Positions 1-6,228 of a stretch of 6,228 bases of DNA are shown here, in pieces; position 1 is the first letter of the stretch, and every line of letters begins with the position of its first letter. Source of the stretch: Verrucomicrobiota bacterium (GTDB lineage Bacteria > Verrucomicrobiota > Kiritimatiellia > Kiritimatiellales > Tichowtungiaceae); the NCBI GenBank assembly GCA_030619095.1, contig JAUXCB010000095.1, forward strand, positions 1 through 6,228. Reading direction: 5' to 3'. A program made the translations under genes and the position numbers. The notes under the pieces were generated by a model, which was not told the DNA's origin, made no database searches, and saw only the letters and a list, made by a program, of their open reading frames with translations.

Positions 1-54
1 GATGGGGAATTCGGTGGTGAGCAGTTTGAAAAAGTAGAAAACATCGTTTCATAG
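1..54 (+). CDS. Possible C-terminal tail of a rightward gene (partial)
   Basis: Reading frame 1 is open from the window edge to a TAG at 52-54 and gives the tail DGEFGGEQFEKVENIVS. The peptide is hydrophilic and glutamate-rich, as many protein C-termini are. If it is real, the gene converges on the phosphohexomutase gene, with 76 bp between the two stop codons. Seventeen codons are too few to assign a family. The opposite strand also stays open here, and a repeat-like stretch follows directly at 53-73, so this could equally be non-coding repeat sequence. The upstream sequence would settle it. Confidence 0.28.
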   Translation, partial: DGEFGGEQFEKVENIVS

Positions 55-130
55 GACGTGACCCCTTTTCCCAGGATTTCGCCGCTGGTAGTTTTCATCC
101 CGCCGCCTACAACACAGTTCTTCGAACTAT
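55..130. other. Short convergent intergenic spacer with weak hairpins
   Basis: This spacer lies downstream of the phosphohexomutase stop codon. A small stem AGTTC-TTC-GAACT sits at 116-128, immediately after that stop codon in the minus direction. It has only 5 bp and no clear T-run, so it is at best a weak terminator candidate. A second weak pairing, CCAG...CTGG, lies around 72-89. The segment 57-73 (GTGACCCCTTTTCCCA core) resembles TGACCCCTTCCCA at 6109-6121 near the other end of the window. Confidence 0.35.
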
Positions 131-1612
131 TCAGGGAAGTTGAAGGCCGCTGAACCCTGACAGGAAGGAACAAACCCTTTCTTTCAGAAGCACGGCACCG
201 CCAGACAGGTCACTTTCAATATTAATCGGAATCTGCGGATCATGGAGGGATTTGCGTAGTAGCACCCACCCATCGTTGCAGGTCACGTGCACGCCCTCAA
301 AGTTGTTGGGCGTAAGCGACCACCCTTCTTCATTGATAACAAATTGACTGAACGCCTTGAGAACCGTTTCGGCGTAGGCGGAAAAATCATCGTCCAGAAT
401 TTTCGGACGGAACTCAATGGCTTCTGCCGGTTCAGGAAGATCGACAATCAGTTCGTCAACAGTCCCCTGCCCCGCCATATTGAGTTGCGCAATCTTGATG
501 AGGATTTTTGCAATCTGATAGGCCCCGTCGTCTAGGAACCAATTTTCTTTTAGTGCGCCATGACCGGAAGTTTCCAGTGCCAGAAAAGAAGGGGTGCCCG
601 CTTCGTTCAAACGAATCGCTTCATTGATGACATTTTTATACCCGCGCTGAAAGCGGTGGTGCGTGCCGCCGAGCCTTTGTTCGATCCACCAAGTCAGGCC
701 GGTCGAAGTGACGGAATCCGTGACGATGGTGGAGCCGGGGTGCTCGCTGAGCACAATGGTGGCCATCAGTGCGATGAACCGGTTACGATTGATCGGTTTT
801 CCATGTTGATCGACCGCGCCGGCCCGGTCGACATCGGTGTCGAAAATAATCCCGAAGTCAGCCTCATTTTCCTTCACGGCGGAAATGATGGCATCCATTG
901 CATTGGAATCTTCCGGGTTCGGGATATGGTTTGGAAACGACCCATCGGGATCGAGGAACTGGCTTCCGGTGGTCTCCGCACCCAGAGGATCCAGCACTTT
1001 TTCGACAAAGAAGCCCCCGGCCCCATTCCCCGCATCGACCACAATCCTCAACCCTTTCAAGGGCTGTTCGCAACCCGCGCCATCGCGGATCATATTCACG
1101 AGATGGTTAGAATAGTCGTCCATCAACGAACTCTTTGTGGTGTTCGAAAGCTCCAGAGGGTGGATCTCTCCGGCGTCGGTTGCCAGGGTGAGGATCTCCC
1201 GGATTTCCTGCTTACCCAGCCCGCCCGTGCGGATAAAAAACTTCATCCCGTTTCGGTTAAACGGCAGATGGCTAGCGGTCAGCATGATCGAGCCGTCGTA
1301 GCCGTGGTTTTCAAACACCGTCGACATAAACATCGCCGGAGTTGAGGCCAACCCGCAGTCAAACACACTGCACCCGCCTTTTTCCAATCCTTGAAAAACC
1401 GCCGTTTTGAGCGCATTAGACGAAAGACGCGAGTCGTGCCCAACGGCTACTTTCCGTCCGGGTCCACCCAGCTCTTTTTCCAACCATTGGGAAAAGGCAT
1501 AGCCGATGGTGCGTGCGATATCTTCCGTCAGCGTGACGGGTTCACCCTCGACCCCTTCGAGGGCTACCCCCCGCAGATCGCTTCCGTTCTGCAGTCGAAA
1601 ATAGTGATTCAT
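131..1612 (-). CDS. Phosphoglucomutase/phosphomannomutase family protein (alpha-D-phosphohexomutase)
   Basis: This 493-aa cytosolic enzyme belongs to the alpha-D-phosphohexomutase superfamily, which moves phosphate between C1 and C6 of hexose phosphates through a phosphoserine. The four expected active-site loops appear in order. The phosphoserine loop is TASHLPFNRNG, with Ser114. The metal loop is DTDVDR, with Asp258, Asp260 and Asp262. The sugar-specificity loop is LETSGHG, with Glu347, Ser349 and His351. The C-terminal phosphate-binding loop is RKSLHDPQIPINIES, starting at Arg453. Length is normal for the family. The loops deviate from the usual TASHNP, DGDGDR, GEXSGH and RxSxTxP, and match a subgroup I associate with plant and cyanobacterial paralogues, so glucose versus mannose specificity cannot be fixed. 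The ATG at 1612 is 3 nt after the transketolase stop codon, with GGGG/AGGGA in the coupling region. It is the second gene of a tkt operon. Family call is secure; substrate is not. Confidence 0.93.
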   Translation of the reverse strand: MNHYFRLQNGSDLRGVALEGVEGEPVTLTEDIARTIGYAFSQWLEKELGGPGRKVAVGHDSRLSSNALKTAVFQGLEKGGCSVFDCGLASTPAMFMSTVFENHGYDGSIMLTASHLPFNRNGMKFFIRTGGLGKQEIREILTLATDAGEIHPLELSNTTKSSLMDDYSNHLVNMIRDGAGCEQPLKGLRIVVDAGNGAGGFFVEKVLDPLGAETTGSQFLDPDGSFPNHIPNPEDSNAMDAIISAVKENEADFGIIFDTDVDRAGAVDQHGKPINRNRFIALMATIVLSEHPGSTIVTDSVTSTGLTWWIEQRLGGTHHRFQRGYKNVINEAIRLNEAGTPSFLALETSGHGALKENWFLDDGAYQIAKILIKIAQLNMAGQGTVDELIVDLPEPAEAIEFRPKILDDDFSAYAETVLKAFSQFVINEEGWSLTPNNFEGVHVTCNDGWVLLRKSLHDPQIPINIESDLSGGAVLLKERVCSFLSGFSGLQLP

Positions 1613-1615
1613 TCC

Positions 1616-3601
1616 CTACCCCATCATGGTTTTAGCTGTCTCATAAACATTCTCGGCGTTGATGCCAAATTTTTCGGCCAACAGACCGCCGGGTGCCGAG
1701 GCCCCGAAGTGATCGAGCCCAATAATTCTTCCATCGAGTCCAACATATTTTTCCCAACCCGTCGGCCACCCCGCTTCAACGGCCAGGCGTTTTCTGCACT
1801 CTGGCGGGAAGATGGATGCTTTGTATTCCGCACTCTGTTGTTCGAAGATTTCCCAGGATGGGAAACTCACAACGCGCACTTTTTTTCCTTCGGCGGCCAG
1901 TTTTTTACCGGCTTCGATGGAGAGCCATACTTCGGATCCACTGGCAACCATCAGAATATCGTGATCGCTCTGTGCATTTTCCCAAATTGTGTAGGCACCC
2001 CTCTTGAGGTTTTCCGCACCGGCCAGTTCTTCACGATCAAAAATCGGCAAGTTCTGGCGGGTCAGCAACAAGGCGGTTGGACCCGTTTTATTTTCCAGCG
2101 CGGCAATCCATGCATATTTGGTTTCGGTGGCATCCGACGGCCGGATGACGGTGACGTTCGGCGTGATGCGCAGGCTCATCAGCGTTTCAATGGGTTGATG
2201 AGTCGGGCCGTCTTCGCCCACGTAAAAGCTGTCGTGCGTGTAGACATATAGCACCGGAAGATTCATCAACGCGGCCACTCGAGTGGTTGGGCGAACGTAA
2301 TCGGCAAACACAAGGAAGGTTGCACCAAACACACGGAAGCCGCCATGCAGCTGCACTCCATTCATTATGGCACCCATGCCGATTTCGCGCACACCGTAGT
2401 GCAGGTTGCGACCTTCGAATGCATTGGCACCGACATCGCCAAGTCCTTTGAGGTCGGTGTTATTCGACGGCGCAAGGTCAGCGGAGCCGCCCACGAGATA
2501 GGGAATGGCTTTGGCGAGATCCTGTAATATTTTTCCGGAGGCTGAGCGAGTGGCCATGGAGCCACCTGCTTCAAAGTCCTCAATCTGATCCGCAAGGTCT
2601 GCCGGAACCTCTCCTCGGATGCACCTCTCCCATTCAGCTGCTTTTCCCGGGTTGGCGGCGGCGTATTCTGCAAACTGCTCGTTCCACAGGCTCTCGCGCT
2701 TGGCATTTTCAGCGGCGATTTCTTTGAAGGCGGCATAGACCTCTTCCGGGACATGAAATTTTTCTGGGGAAATACCCAGTGCGTTCTTGGTCAGCGCGAC
2801 TTCGTCCTCGCCGAGCGGGGCCCCGTGGCAGTCGTGTGAACCCGCCTTGTTCGGGGAGCCGAACCCGATGGTGGTGTTGCAGATGATGACCGAAGGCTTG
2901 GCGGTTTCTTTCTGCGCAGTCCGTGTGGCCGAAGCAATGTCGTCAAAATCATGCCCGTTGACGCGCTGCACATGCCACCCATAGGCTTCCATGCGCTTTT
3001 CAACATCATCGGTGTAGGTGATGTGTGTATCCCCTTCGATACTGATAAAGTTTTCATCATAGAAAACGATCAAATCACCCAGCCCGTGGTTACCGGCCAG
3101 CGAGAAGACCTCGTGGGAGATGCCTTCCATGAACTCGCCTTCAGAGGCGATAACATAGGTGAAGTGATCAACAATTTTTTGGCTCTTCGTGTTAAACCGT
3201 GCGGCCAGCATTTTTTCAGCCAGCGCCATGCCGACGGCATTGCCGCACCCCTGTCCGAGCGGGCCGGTCGTCGCTTCGACGCCCGGAGTGTGTCCATATT
3301 CCGGGTGTCCGGCCGTTTGACTTTCCCACTGCCGGAAGTTTTTCAGCTCCTCCATCGGCAGGTCATAGCCCGCGAGATGGAGCAGGCTGTAGATCAGCAT
3401 GGAACCGTGCCCGGCAGAGAGGATAAAGCGATCGCGGTCGGCCCAGTCGGGGTTGTTCGGATTATGCTTAAGGAACTGTGTCCAGAGAACTGTGGCCACA
3501 TCGGCCATACCGAGCGGCAGGCCGGGGTGCCCCGAGTTGGCTGCCTGCACGCCGTCCATTGAAAGTCCCCGAATTGTGTTGGCTACGAGTTTAAGATTCA
3601 T
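1616..3601 (-). CDS. tkt: Transketolase
   Basis: This 661-aa thiamine-diphosphate enzyme transfers two-carbon ketol units between ketose and aldose phosphates in the non-oxidative pentose phosphate pathway. It is collinear with bacterial TktA throughout. Conserved histidines are seen at His25 (SGHPG), His65 (SAGHGS), His99 (AGHPEYG) and His256 (AGSHDCHG). The catalytic glutamate is Glu406 (HYGVREIGMG). The second-half signature THDSFYVGEDGPTHQP supplies His456, Asp464 and His468. The cofactor/metal segment runs from SEGEFMEG to FYDEN, with Asn184 and Ile186 as expected metal ligands. The usual Gly-Asp-Gly is Ser153-Glu154-Gly155 here, which is odd. I chose the ATG at 3601 (MNLKLVANTIRG) because AAGGA lies 9 nt upstream and homologues start at this point. 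In-frame ATGs at 3610 and 3667 would add residues unlike the family. It is the first gene of an operon with the phosphohexomutase. Confidence 0.97.
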   Translation of the reverse strand: MNLKLVANTIRGLSMDGVQAANSGHPGLPLGMADVATVLWTQFLKHNPNNPDWADRDRFILSAGHGSMLIYSLLHLAGYDLPMEELKNFRQWESQTAGHPEYGHTPGVEATTGPLGQGCGNAVGMALAEKMLAARFNTKSQKIVDHFTYVIASEGEFMEGISHEVFSLAGNHGLGDLIVFYDENFISIEGDTHITYTDDVEKRMEAYGWHVQRVNGHDFDDIASATRTAQKETAKPSVIICNTTIGFGSPNKAGSHDCHGAPLGEDEVALTKNALGISPEKFHVPEEVYAAFKEIAAENAKRESLWNEQFAEYAAANPGKAAEWERCIRGEVPADLADQIEDFEAGGSMATRSASGKILQDLAKAIPYLVGGSADLAPSNNTDLKGLGDVGANAFEGRNLHYGVREIGMGAIMNGVQLHGGFRVFGATFLVFADYVRPTTRVAALMNLPVLYVYTHDSFYVGEDGPTHQPIETLMSLRITPNVTVIRPSDATETKYAWIAALENKTGPTALLLTRQNLPIFDREELAGAENLKRGAYTIWENAQSDHDILMVASGSEVWLSIEAGKKLAAEGKKVRVVSFPSWEIFEQQSAEYKASIFPPECRKRLAVEAGWPTGWEKYVGLDGRIIGLDHFGASAPGGLLAEKFGINAENVYETAKTMMG

Positions 3602-3610
3602 AAATTTCAT

Positions 3611-3615
3611 TCCTT
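3611..3615 (-). promoter_or_regulatory. Ribosome binding site deciding the transketolase start
   Basis: On the minus strand the sequence is AAGGA, then ATGAAATTT, then ATG. The AAGGA abuts the in-frame ATG at 3610, leaving no spacer, but is 9 nt from the ATG at 3601. This favours 3601 as the true start. Confidence 0.65.
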
Positions 3616-3842
3616 TTCCATGATTAACAAGTCGATAATGCGGTGGCTGATATTTATCCGACCGCAAAGCGTTTTCGCCTTGATGAAAATATTGAGATAG
3701 ATTCCTGTTTCACGCAATCCCTTAAAGGGAAACACTTGGTCAAAATGTAGAATATCACGTTCCGAGACGCCGGAAATGCATCGTGTGTCATGACGACCGC
3801 GACTCTCTGTGGTTCATGCCCATGAAACTCGCCCCCCTCAAT

Positions 3843-3870
3843 TTGACTGTTTGAATTGCAGAGGAATCAT
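3843..3870 (+). promoter_or_regulatory. Putative sigma70-type promoter for the aminopeptidase P gene
   Basis: TTGACT at 3843-3848 matches the -35 consensus at 5 of 6 positions. A 16-nt spacer leads to AATCAT at 3865-3870, which matches TATAAT at 4 of 6. Initiation would fall near 3877, giving a leader of about 14 nt before the ATG at 3891. That short leader is consistent with the poor Shine-Dalgarno there. The call is consensus matching only. Confidence 0.35.
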
Positions 3871-3890
3871 ACGACTGGTAGCTTTTCTCT

Positions 3891-5687
3891 ATGAACACAC
3901 AGACACATGAACGTATACGCCAGCTCCGCCACTTGATGGAGGCATTGAACCTCGACGCATTTATTGTTCCAACGGACGATCCGCACCGAACGGAAAATGT
4001 ACATGCGCACTGGAAATGCCGAGAGTGGATCAGCGGCTTTACAGGATCTACCGGAACCCTCGTGGTTCTTCGCGAATCGGCGGGGCTTTGGACAGACGGG
4101 CGCTATTTCATTCAGGCGGAACAGGAGCTGGAAAATAGCGGGGTCGACCTCTTCAAGATGCGGATGCCAGATGTCCCCGAACTGATCGACTGGATCTGTG
4201 AACAGGTTCCCGAAAACGGGGCCGTAGGGGTGGATGGACAGCAGGCCACCGCCAAGCAGGCGAAGGACTGGACAGCTAAACTAAAAAAGAAAAACATCCG
4301 GCTCGTCACCCATCTCGATCTGATTTCCAAACTCTGGATCGACCGCCCCGAACTGCCCGCGGCTCCGGTTTATCTCCACACCCTCGAATACGCCGGAAAG
4401 TCCGCATCCGACAAGTTGACGACCCTTCGCAATGCGATGCAGGAAAAAGAAACAGACACCTATCTGCTGACATCCCTCTACGACATCGCATGGCTTTTCA
4501 ACCTTCGCGGCGGAGATATCCCCTACTGCCCCGTTGTCATGGCCTATGCGCTCATCACACCCGACGAGGCCCGCCTCTTCATCGACGAGGCCAAGATCAC
4601 GGAGGATGTGCGTGAAGCGTTGAACGAAGGGGACATCACCACATCCCCTTATGACCATATTTTCCAAGCCCTGGAAACGCTTCCGGCGGCTCGCACCCTC
4701 TATCTGGATGAAACCCGCGTAAACACCCGCCTGCGGCAATCCATTCCATCCGCCTGCAACGTGATCAGCGGCAAGGAGTTGACCGACCTTCCCAAAGCCC
4801 GGAAAAATGAAATCCAGCTGGACAACTGGCGAAAAATCCAGCGCGTTGACGGCTTGGCCATGGTGCGCTTCTGGATGTGGCTTGAAAAAAACCTCCCGCA
4901 GGGCGGCATCACGGAATGCTCCGCTTCTGAGCGGCTAGAGCAATTCCGCCGGAGCCACCCGGACTGCACAGACCTAAGCTTTCCCTCCATCTCCGCCTAC
5001 GGCTCCAACGCCGCCATGATGCACTATTTTCCCCGGCCTGAATGCTGTAGCACACTGGAGCCGTCCGGCCTCTACCTCATCGATTCCGGCGGACAATATG
5101 CAGGAGGTACCACCGACATCACACGGACCCTTGCCTTGGGTGCCCTGACGGATGAGGAGCGTACCGACTACACTCTCACCCTCCAGGGCGTCATCAATCT
5201 TTCCGCCGCCCGCTTTCTAAAAGGAACCGCCGGCAATCACCTCGACATTCTGGCACGCCAACCCCTGTGGGAGCAGGGCCTCGACTACAAATGCGGAACC
5301 GGCCATGGTGTGGGCCAGTTTCTCAACGTCCACGAAGGCCCGCAAAGCTTTAGTTCGCATCCGCACAGCGACACCCCGTTGGAACCGGGCATGGTGCTCA
5401 CGATTGAGCCGGGAGTCTACAAGGAGGGCCGGCACGGCATCCGTATTGAAAACATGGTGAGTGTCGAGCCCGACTGCGAAACCGAATCGGGCACATTTCT
5501 TCGCTTCAAGGAACTCACCCTATTCCCGATCGACACCGCCCCGCTCAAAATCAACCAACTGCTCAAAAAAGAGATCGACTGGCTAAACGCCTACCACCAA
5601 AGAGTATTCGAAAGCCTCTCCCCGCTTCTCGACCCCGAAGAAGTCGACTGGCTGAAAAACAAAACCCGCCCGATCTGTCCAGAGTGA
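3891..5687 (+). CDS. Aminopeptidase P family protein (Xaa-Pro aminopeptidase, M24B, long XPNPEP1-like form)
   Basis: This 598-aa metallopeptidase is predicted to remove an N-terminal residue preceding proline; no signal peptide is seen, so it should be cytosolic. The layout is a Creatinase_N-like domain at about 7-135 (FIVPTDDPH...ISGFTGSTG), a second such domain at about 155-310, the pita-bread M24 catalytic domain at about 320-535, and a C-terminal extension at about 537-598. All five dinuclear metal ligands are present: Asp398 and Asp409 (LIDSGGQY...TTDITRT), His472 (GTGHGVG), Glu506 (TIEPGVY) and Glu520 (GIRIENM). Supporting histidines are His378 (MMHYFPRP) and His481 (VHEGP). The length matches the roughly 600-aa type known from eukaryotic cytosolic XPNPEP1 and many bacteria, and exceeds E. 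coli PepP (about 440 aa). The ATG at 3891 suits the family N-terminus, but a clear Shine-Dalgarno is missing; GAGGAA at 3861-3866 is too distant. It is apparently monocistronic. Confidence 0.96.
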   Translation: MNTQTHERIRQLRHLMEALNLDAFIVPTDDPHRTENVHAHWKCREWISGFTGSTGTLVVLRESAGLWTDGRYFIQAEQELENSGVDLFKMRMPDVPELIDWICEQVPENGAVGVDGQQATAKQAKDWTAKLKKKNIRLVTHLDLISKLWIDRPELPAAPVYLHTLEYAGKSASDKLTTLRNAMQEKETDTYLLTSLYDIAWLFNLRGGDIPYCPVVMAYALITPDEARLFIDEAKITEDVREALNEGDITTSPYDHIFQALETLPAARTLYLDETRVNTRLRQSIPSACNVISGKELTDLPKARKNEIQLDNWRKIQRVDGLAMVRFWMWLEKNLPQGGITECSASERLEQFRRSHPDCTDLSFPSISAYGSNAAMMHYFPRPECCSTLEPSGLYLIDSGGQYAGGTTDITRTLALGALTDEERTDYTLTLQGVINLSAARFLKGTAGNHLDILARQPLWEQGLDYKCGTGHGVGQFLNVHEGPQSFSSHPHSDTPLEPGMVLTIEPGVYKEGRHGIRIENMVSVEPDCETESGTFLRFKELTLFPIDTAPLKINQLLKKEIDWLNAYHQRVFESLSPLLDPEEVDWLKNKTRPICPE

Positions 5688-5956
5688 TGCAAAATGATTC
5701 CATTGGGGATCGAGATTGTACTCAATGCCCTCTTTGCCTTTGGGTCGCCAGTAGCGATGGACTTTTTCGACGGAAGGTCTGAACCGGGGACATAGGTAAA
5801 TGACAACAAAACGCAAGTCAGTTATTTATGAATCTGTACACTGACACGAATGGCACCTTTTCGGATGGAATGAGGCACGAATGAAATCCAGGTGAAAGAC
5901 CGGGGGGCCGAAAGCGACACGCAGTGAGGCTGGAGCTTGCGACAGCAATGACGCGA

Positions 5957-5994
5957 ATCGGAATGGCAACCGATAGATAATTTGCGAAGCAAAT
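5957..5994. repeat. Two adjacent small hairpins
   Basis: ATCGG at 5957-5961 pairs with CCGAT at 5970-5974 across an 8-nt loop. Six bases later, ATTTGC at 5980-5985 pairs with GCAAAT at 5989-5994 across a GAA loop. Both stems are perfect and lie in a non-coding block, suggesting a folded transcript or a structured DNA repeat. Each stem alone is short enough to arise by chance. Confidence 0.5.
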
Positions 5995-6085
5995 AACGAC
6001 CATTGGAAGTGGTTCACGGGCGCTTGGTTGGGCGATTTGGAGCCTGTTGGGGCGAGTCGAATGCTGTTCAAAAAAAGGGGGGAAT

Positions 6086-6153
6086 CACTTGACTCTCAAT
6101 CCTCAGGCTGACCCCTTCCCACTTGATTCTCAATCCTCAGGCTGGTACCTTTC
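6086..6153. repeat. 34-bp tandem duplication, two copies
   Basis: A 25-bp segment at 6086-6110 (beginning CACTTGACTCTCAATCC) recurs at 6120-6144 with one difference, GACT versus GATT. The period is 34 bp. The 9-10 bp linkers that follow (ACCCCTTCCC and GTACCTTTCC) are related but diverged. With only two copies and no CRISPR-like spacing, this is a small direct repeat, probably part of a larger intergenic repeat family. Confidence 0.85.
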
Positions 6154-6165
6154 CTCGCAGCGAAT

Positions 6166-6213
6166 ATCAGGGAGTTGAGTGGGGTCCAACCCCACTCCAC
6201 GAAACTCCCTGAT
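6166..6213. repeat. Long palindrome, REP-like element
   Basis: The outer arm ATCAGGGAGTT (6166-6176) is perfectly complementary to AACTCCCTGAT (6203-6213). The inner arm GAGTGGGGT (6177-6185) is perfectly complementary to ACCCCACTC (6189-6197). The loop is CCA, and CACGA (6198-6202) bulges on the 3' side. This gives 20 base pairs with one bulge. Neither side has the T-run of an intrinsic terminator: the + side continues TTCGGGGCGGGGG. A bulged palindrome of this kind is typical of REP elements mobilised by REP-associated (Y1) transposases, but no such gene is visible here, so the class is inferred. Confidence 0.75.
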
Positions 6214-6228
6214 TTCGGGGCGGGGGCA

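Larger units (their letters stand above)
3602..3890. other. Divergent intergenic region between tkt and the aminopeptidase gene
   Basis: These 289 bp separate two divergently transcribed genes and must hold both promoters. No coding frame or RNA gene is apparent. Two small inverted repeats are visible: TCCCT-TAA-AGGGA at 3718-3730 and TTCAT-GCCC-ATGAA around 3812-3826. Either could be an operator or chance. A minus-strand TTGACC lies at 3743-3738, but no good -10 follows at the right spacing, so I do not call a tkt promoter. Confidence 0.6.
5688..6228. other. 541-bp gene-free region with hairpins and repeats
   Basis: No frame here has both a plausible start with a ribosome binding site and a recognisable protein. 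The region runs from the aminopeptidase stop codon to the window edge. It contains a hairpin-rich block (about 5821-6060), a run of seven A followed by six G (6070-6082), a tandem duplication and a long palindrome, listed separately. No strong intrinsic terminator follows the aminopeptidase gene; only a weak CATTG...CAATG pairing is seen near 5700-5726. Mobile-element debris or a REP-type repeat cluster would explain the mixture, but this is inference. Confidence 0.6.

Noticed and set aside
1..98. Minus-strand open frame beginning at ATG 98 (MKTTSGEILGKG...) as a third operon gene
   Set aside because: It is only about 32 codons before the edge, has a poor ribosome binding site, matches no family I recognise, and overlaps the repeat-like segment. 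It cannot be supported without flanking sequence.
560..1345. Plus-strand open frame of 261 codons
   Set aside because: It is entirely antisense to the phosphohexomutase active-site region, with no domain or ribosome binding site.
1391..2251. Long plus-strand open frame of 286 codons
   Set aside because: It lies antisense to the phosphohexomutase start and the transketolase C-terminus, both of which carry full family motifs. It has no recognisable domain and is a by-product of codon bias.
2951..3562. Plus-strand open frame of 203 codons
   Set aside because: It is antisense to the N-terminal half of transketolase, a secure gene.
3602..3667. Upstream in-frame ATG giving a 683-aa transketolase
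   Set aside because: The added residues do not resemble transketolase N-termini, and the only good ribosome binding site (3611-3615) is placed for the ATG at 3601.
5694..5795. Small plus-strand frame of 33 codons just after the aminopeptidase gene (MIPLGIEIVLNALF...)
   Set aside because: It is mildly hydrophobic but lacks a convincing ribosome binding site or homologue, and is short enough to be chance.
5991..6033. Integron attC-like site (AAATAAC ... GTTGGGC)
   Set aside because: GTTGGGC fits GTTRRRY, but AAATAAC does not fit RYYYAAC, the two are not complementary, and 43 bp is too short for an attC site.
5826..6071. Minus-strand open frame of 81 codons in the right intergenic region
   Set aside because: There is no ribosome binding site or recognisable domain, and the composition is unlike the three real proteins. 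It overlaps the hairpin-rich block.
6086..6153. CRISPR array
   Set aside because: There are only two copies and the interval between the 25-bp cores is 9 bp, far too short for spacers. No cas gene is present.
6166..6213. Intrinsic transcription terminator
   Set aside because: The stem is strong, but there is no T-run on either side and it lies about 480 bp beyond the aminopeptidase stop codon.

Overview
The window looks like an ordinary piece of bacterial chromosome. It holds three complete housekeeping genes and, at the right end, a gene-free stretch with repeats. Moderate GC, an alpha-phosphohexomutase of the 'TASHLP / SLHDP' type and a long, three-domain aminopeptidase P would fit a PVC-type bacterium (Kiritimatiellota/Verrucomicrobiota-like). 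That placement is an inference from protein flavour only; there is no rRNA or other phylogenetic marker here.

Layout. 1-54 may be the last 17 codons of a rightward gene, though this is weak. 131-1612 (minus) is a phosphoglucomutase/phosphomannomutase-family enzyme, and 1616-3601 (minus) is transketolase. Transketolase is upstream and only 3 nt separate the two, so they almost certainly form one operon linking pentose-phosphate sugar shuffling to hexose-phosphate supply. 3602-3890 is a divergent intergenic region with a putative promoter for the rightward gene at 3891-5687, an M24B aminopeptidase P with both Creatinase_N-like domains and all five metal ligands.

5688-6228 (541 bp) has no gene I can support. 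It contains a hairpin-rich block (about 5821-6060), a 34-bp tandem duplication (6086-6153) and a near-perfect 20-bp-stem palindrome (6166-6213) that looks like a REP-type element rather than a terminator. Short 'TGACCCC-TTCCCA' pieces occur near both window ends.

I did not find a convincing undescribed system. The points most worth checking are the Ser-Glu-Gly in place of Gly-Asp-Gly in the cofactor site of transketolase, the diverged active-site loops of the phosphohexomutase, and the nature of the repeat-bearing right end.
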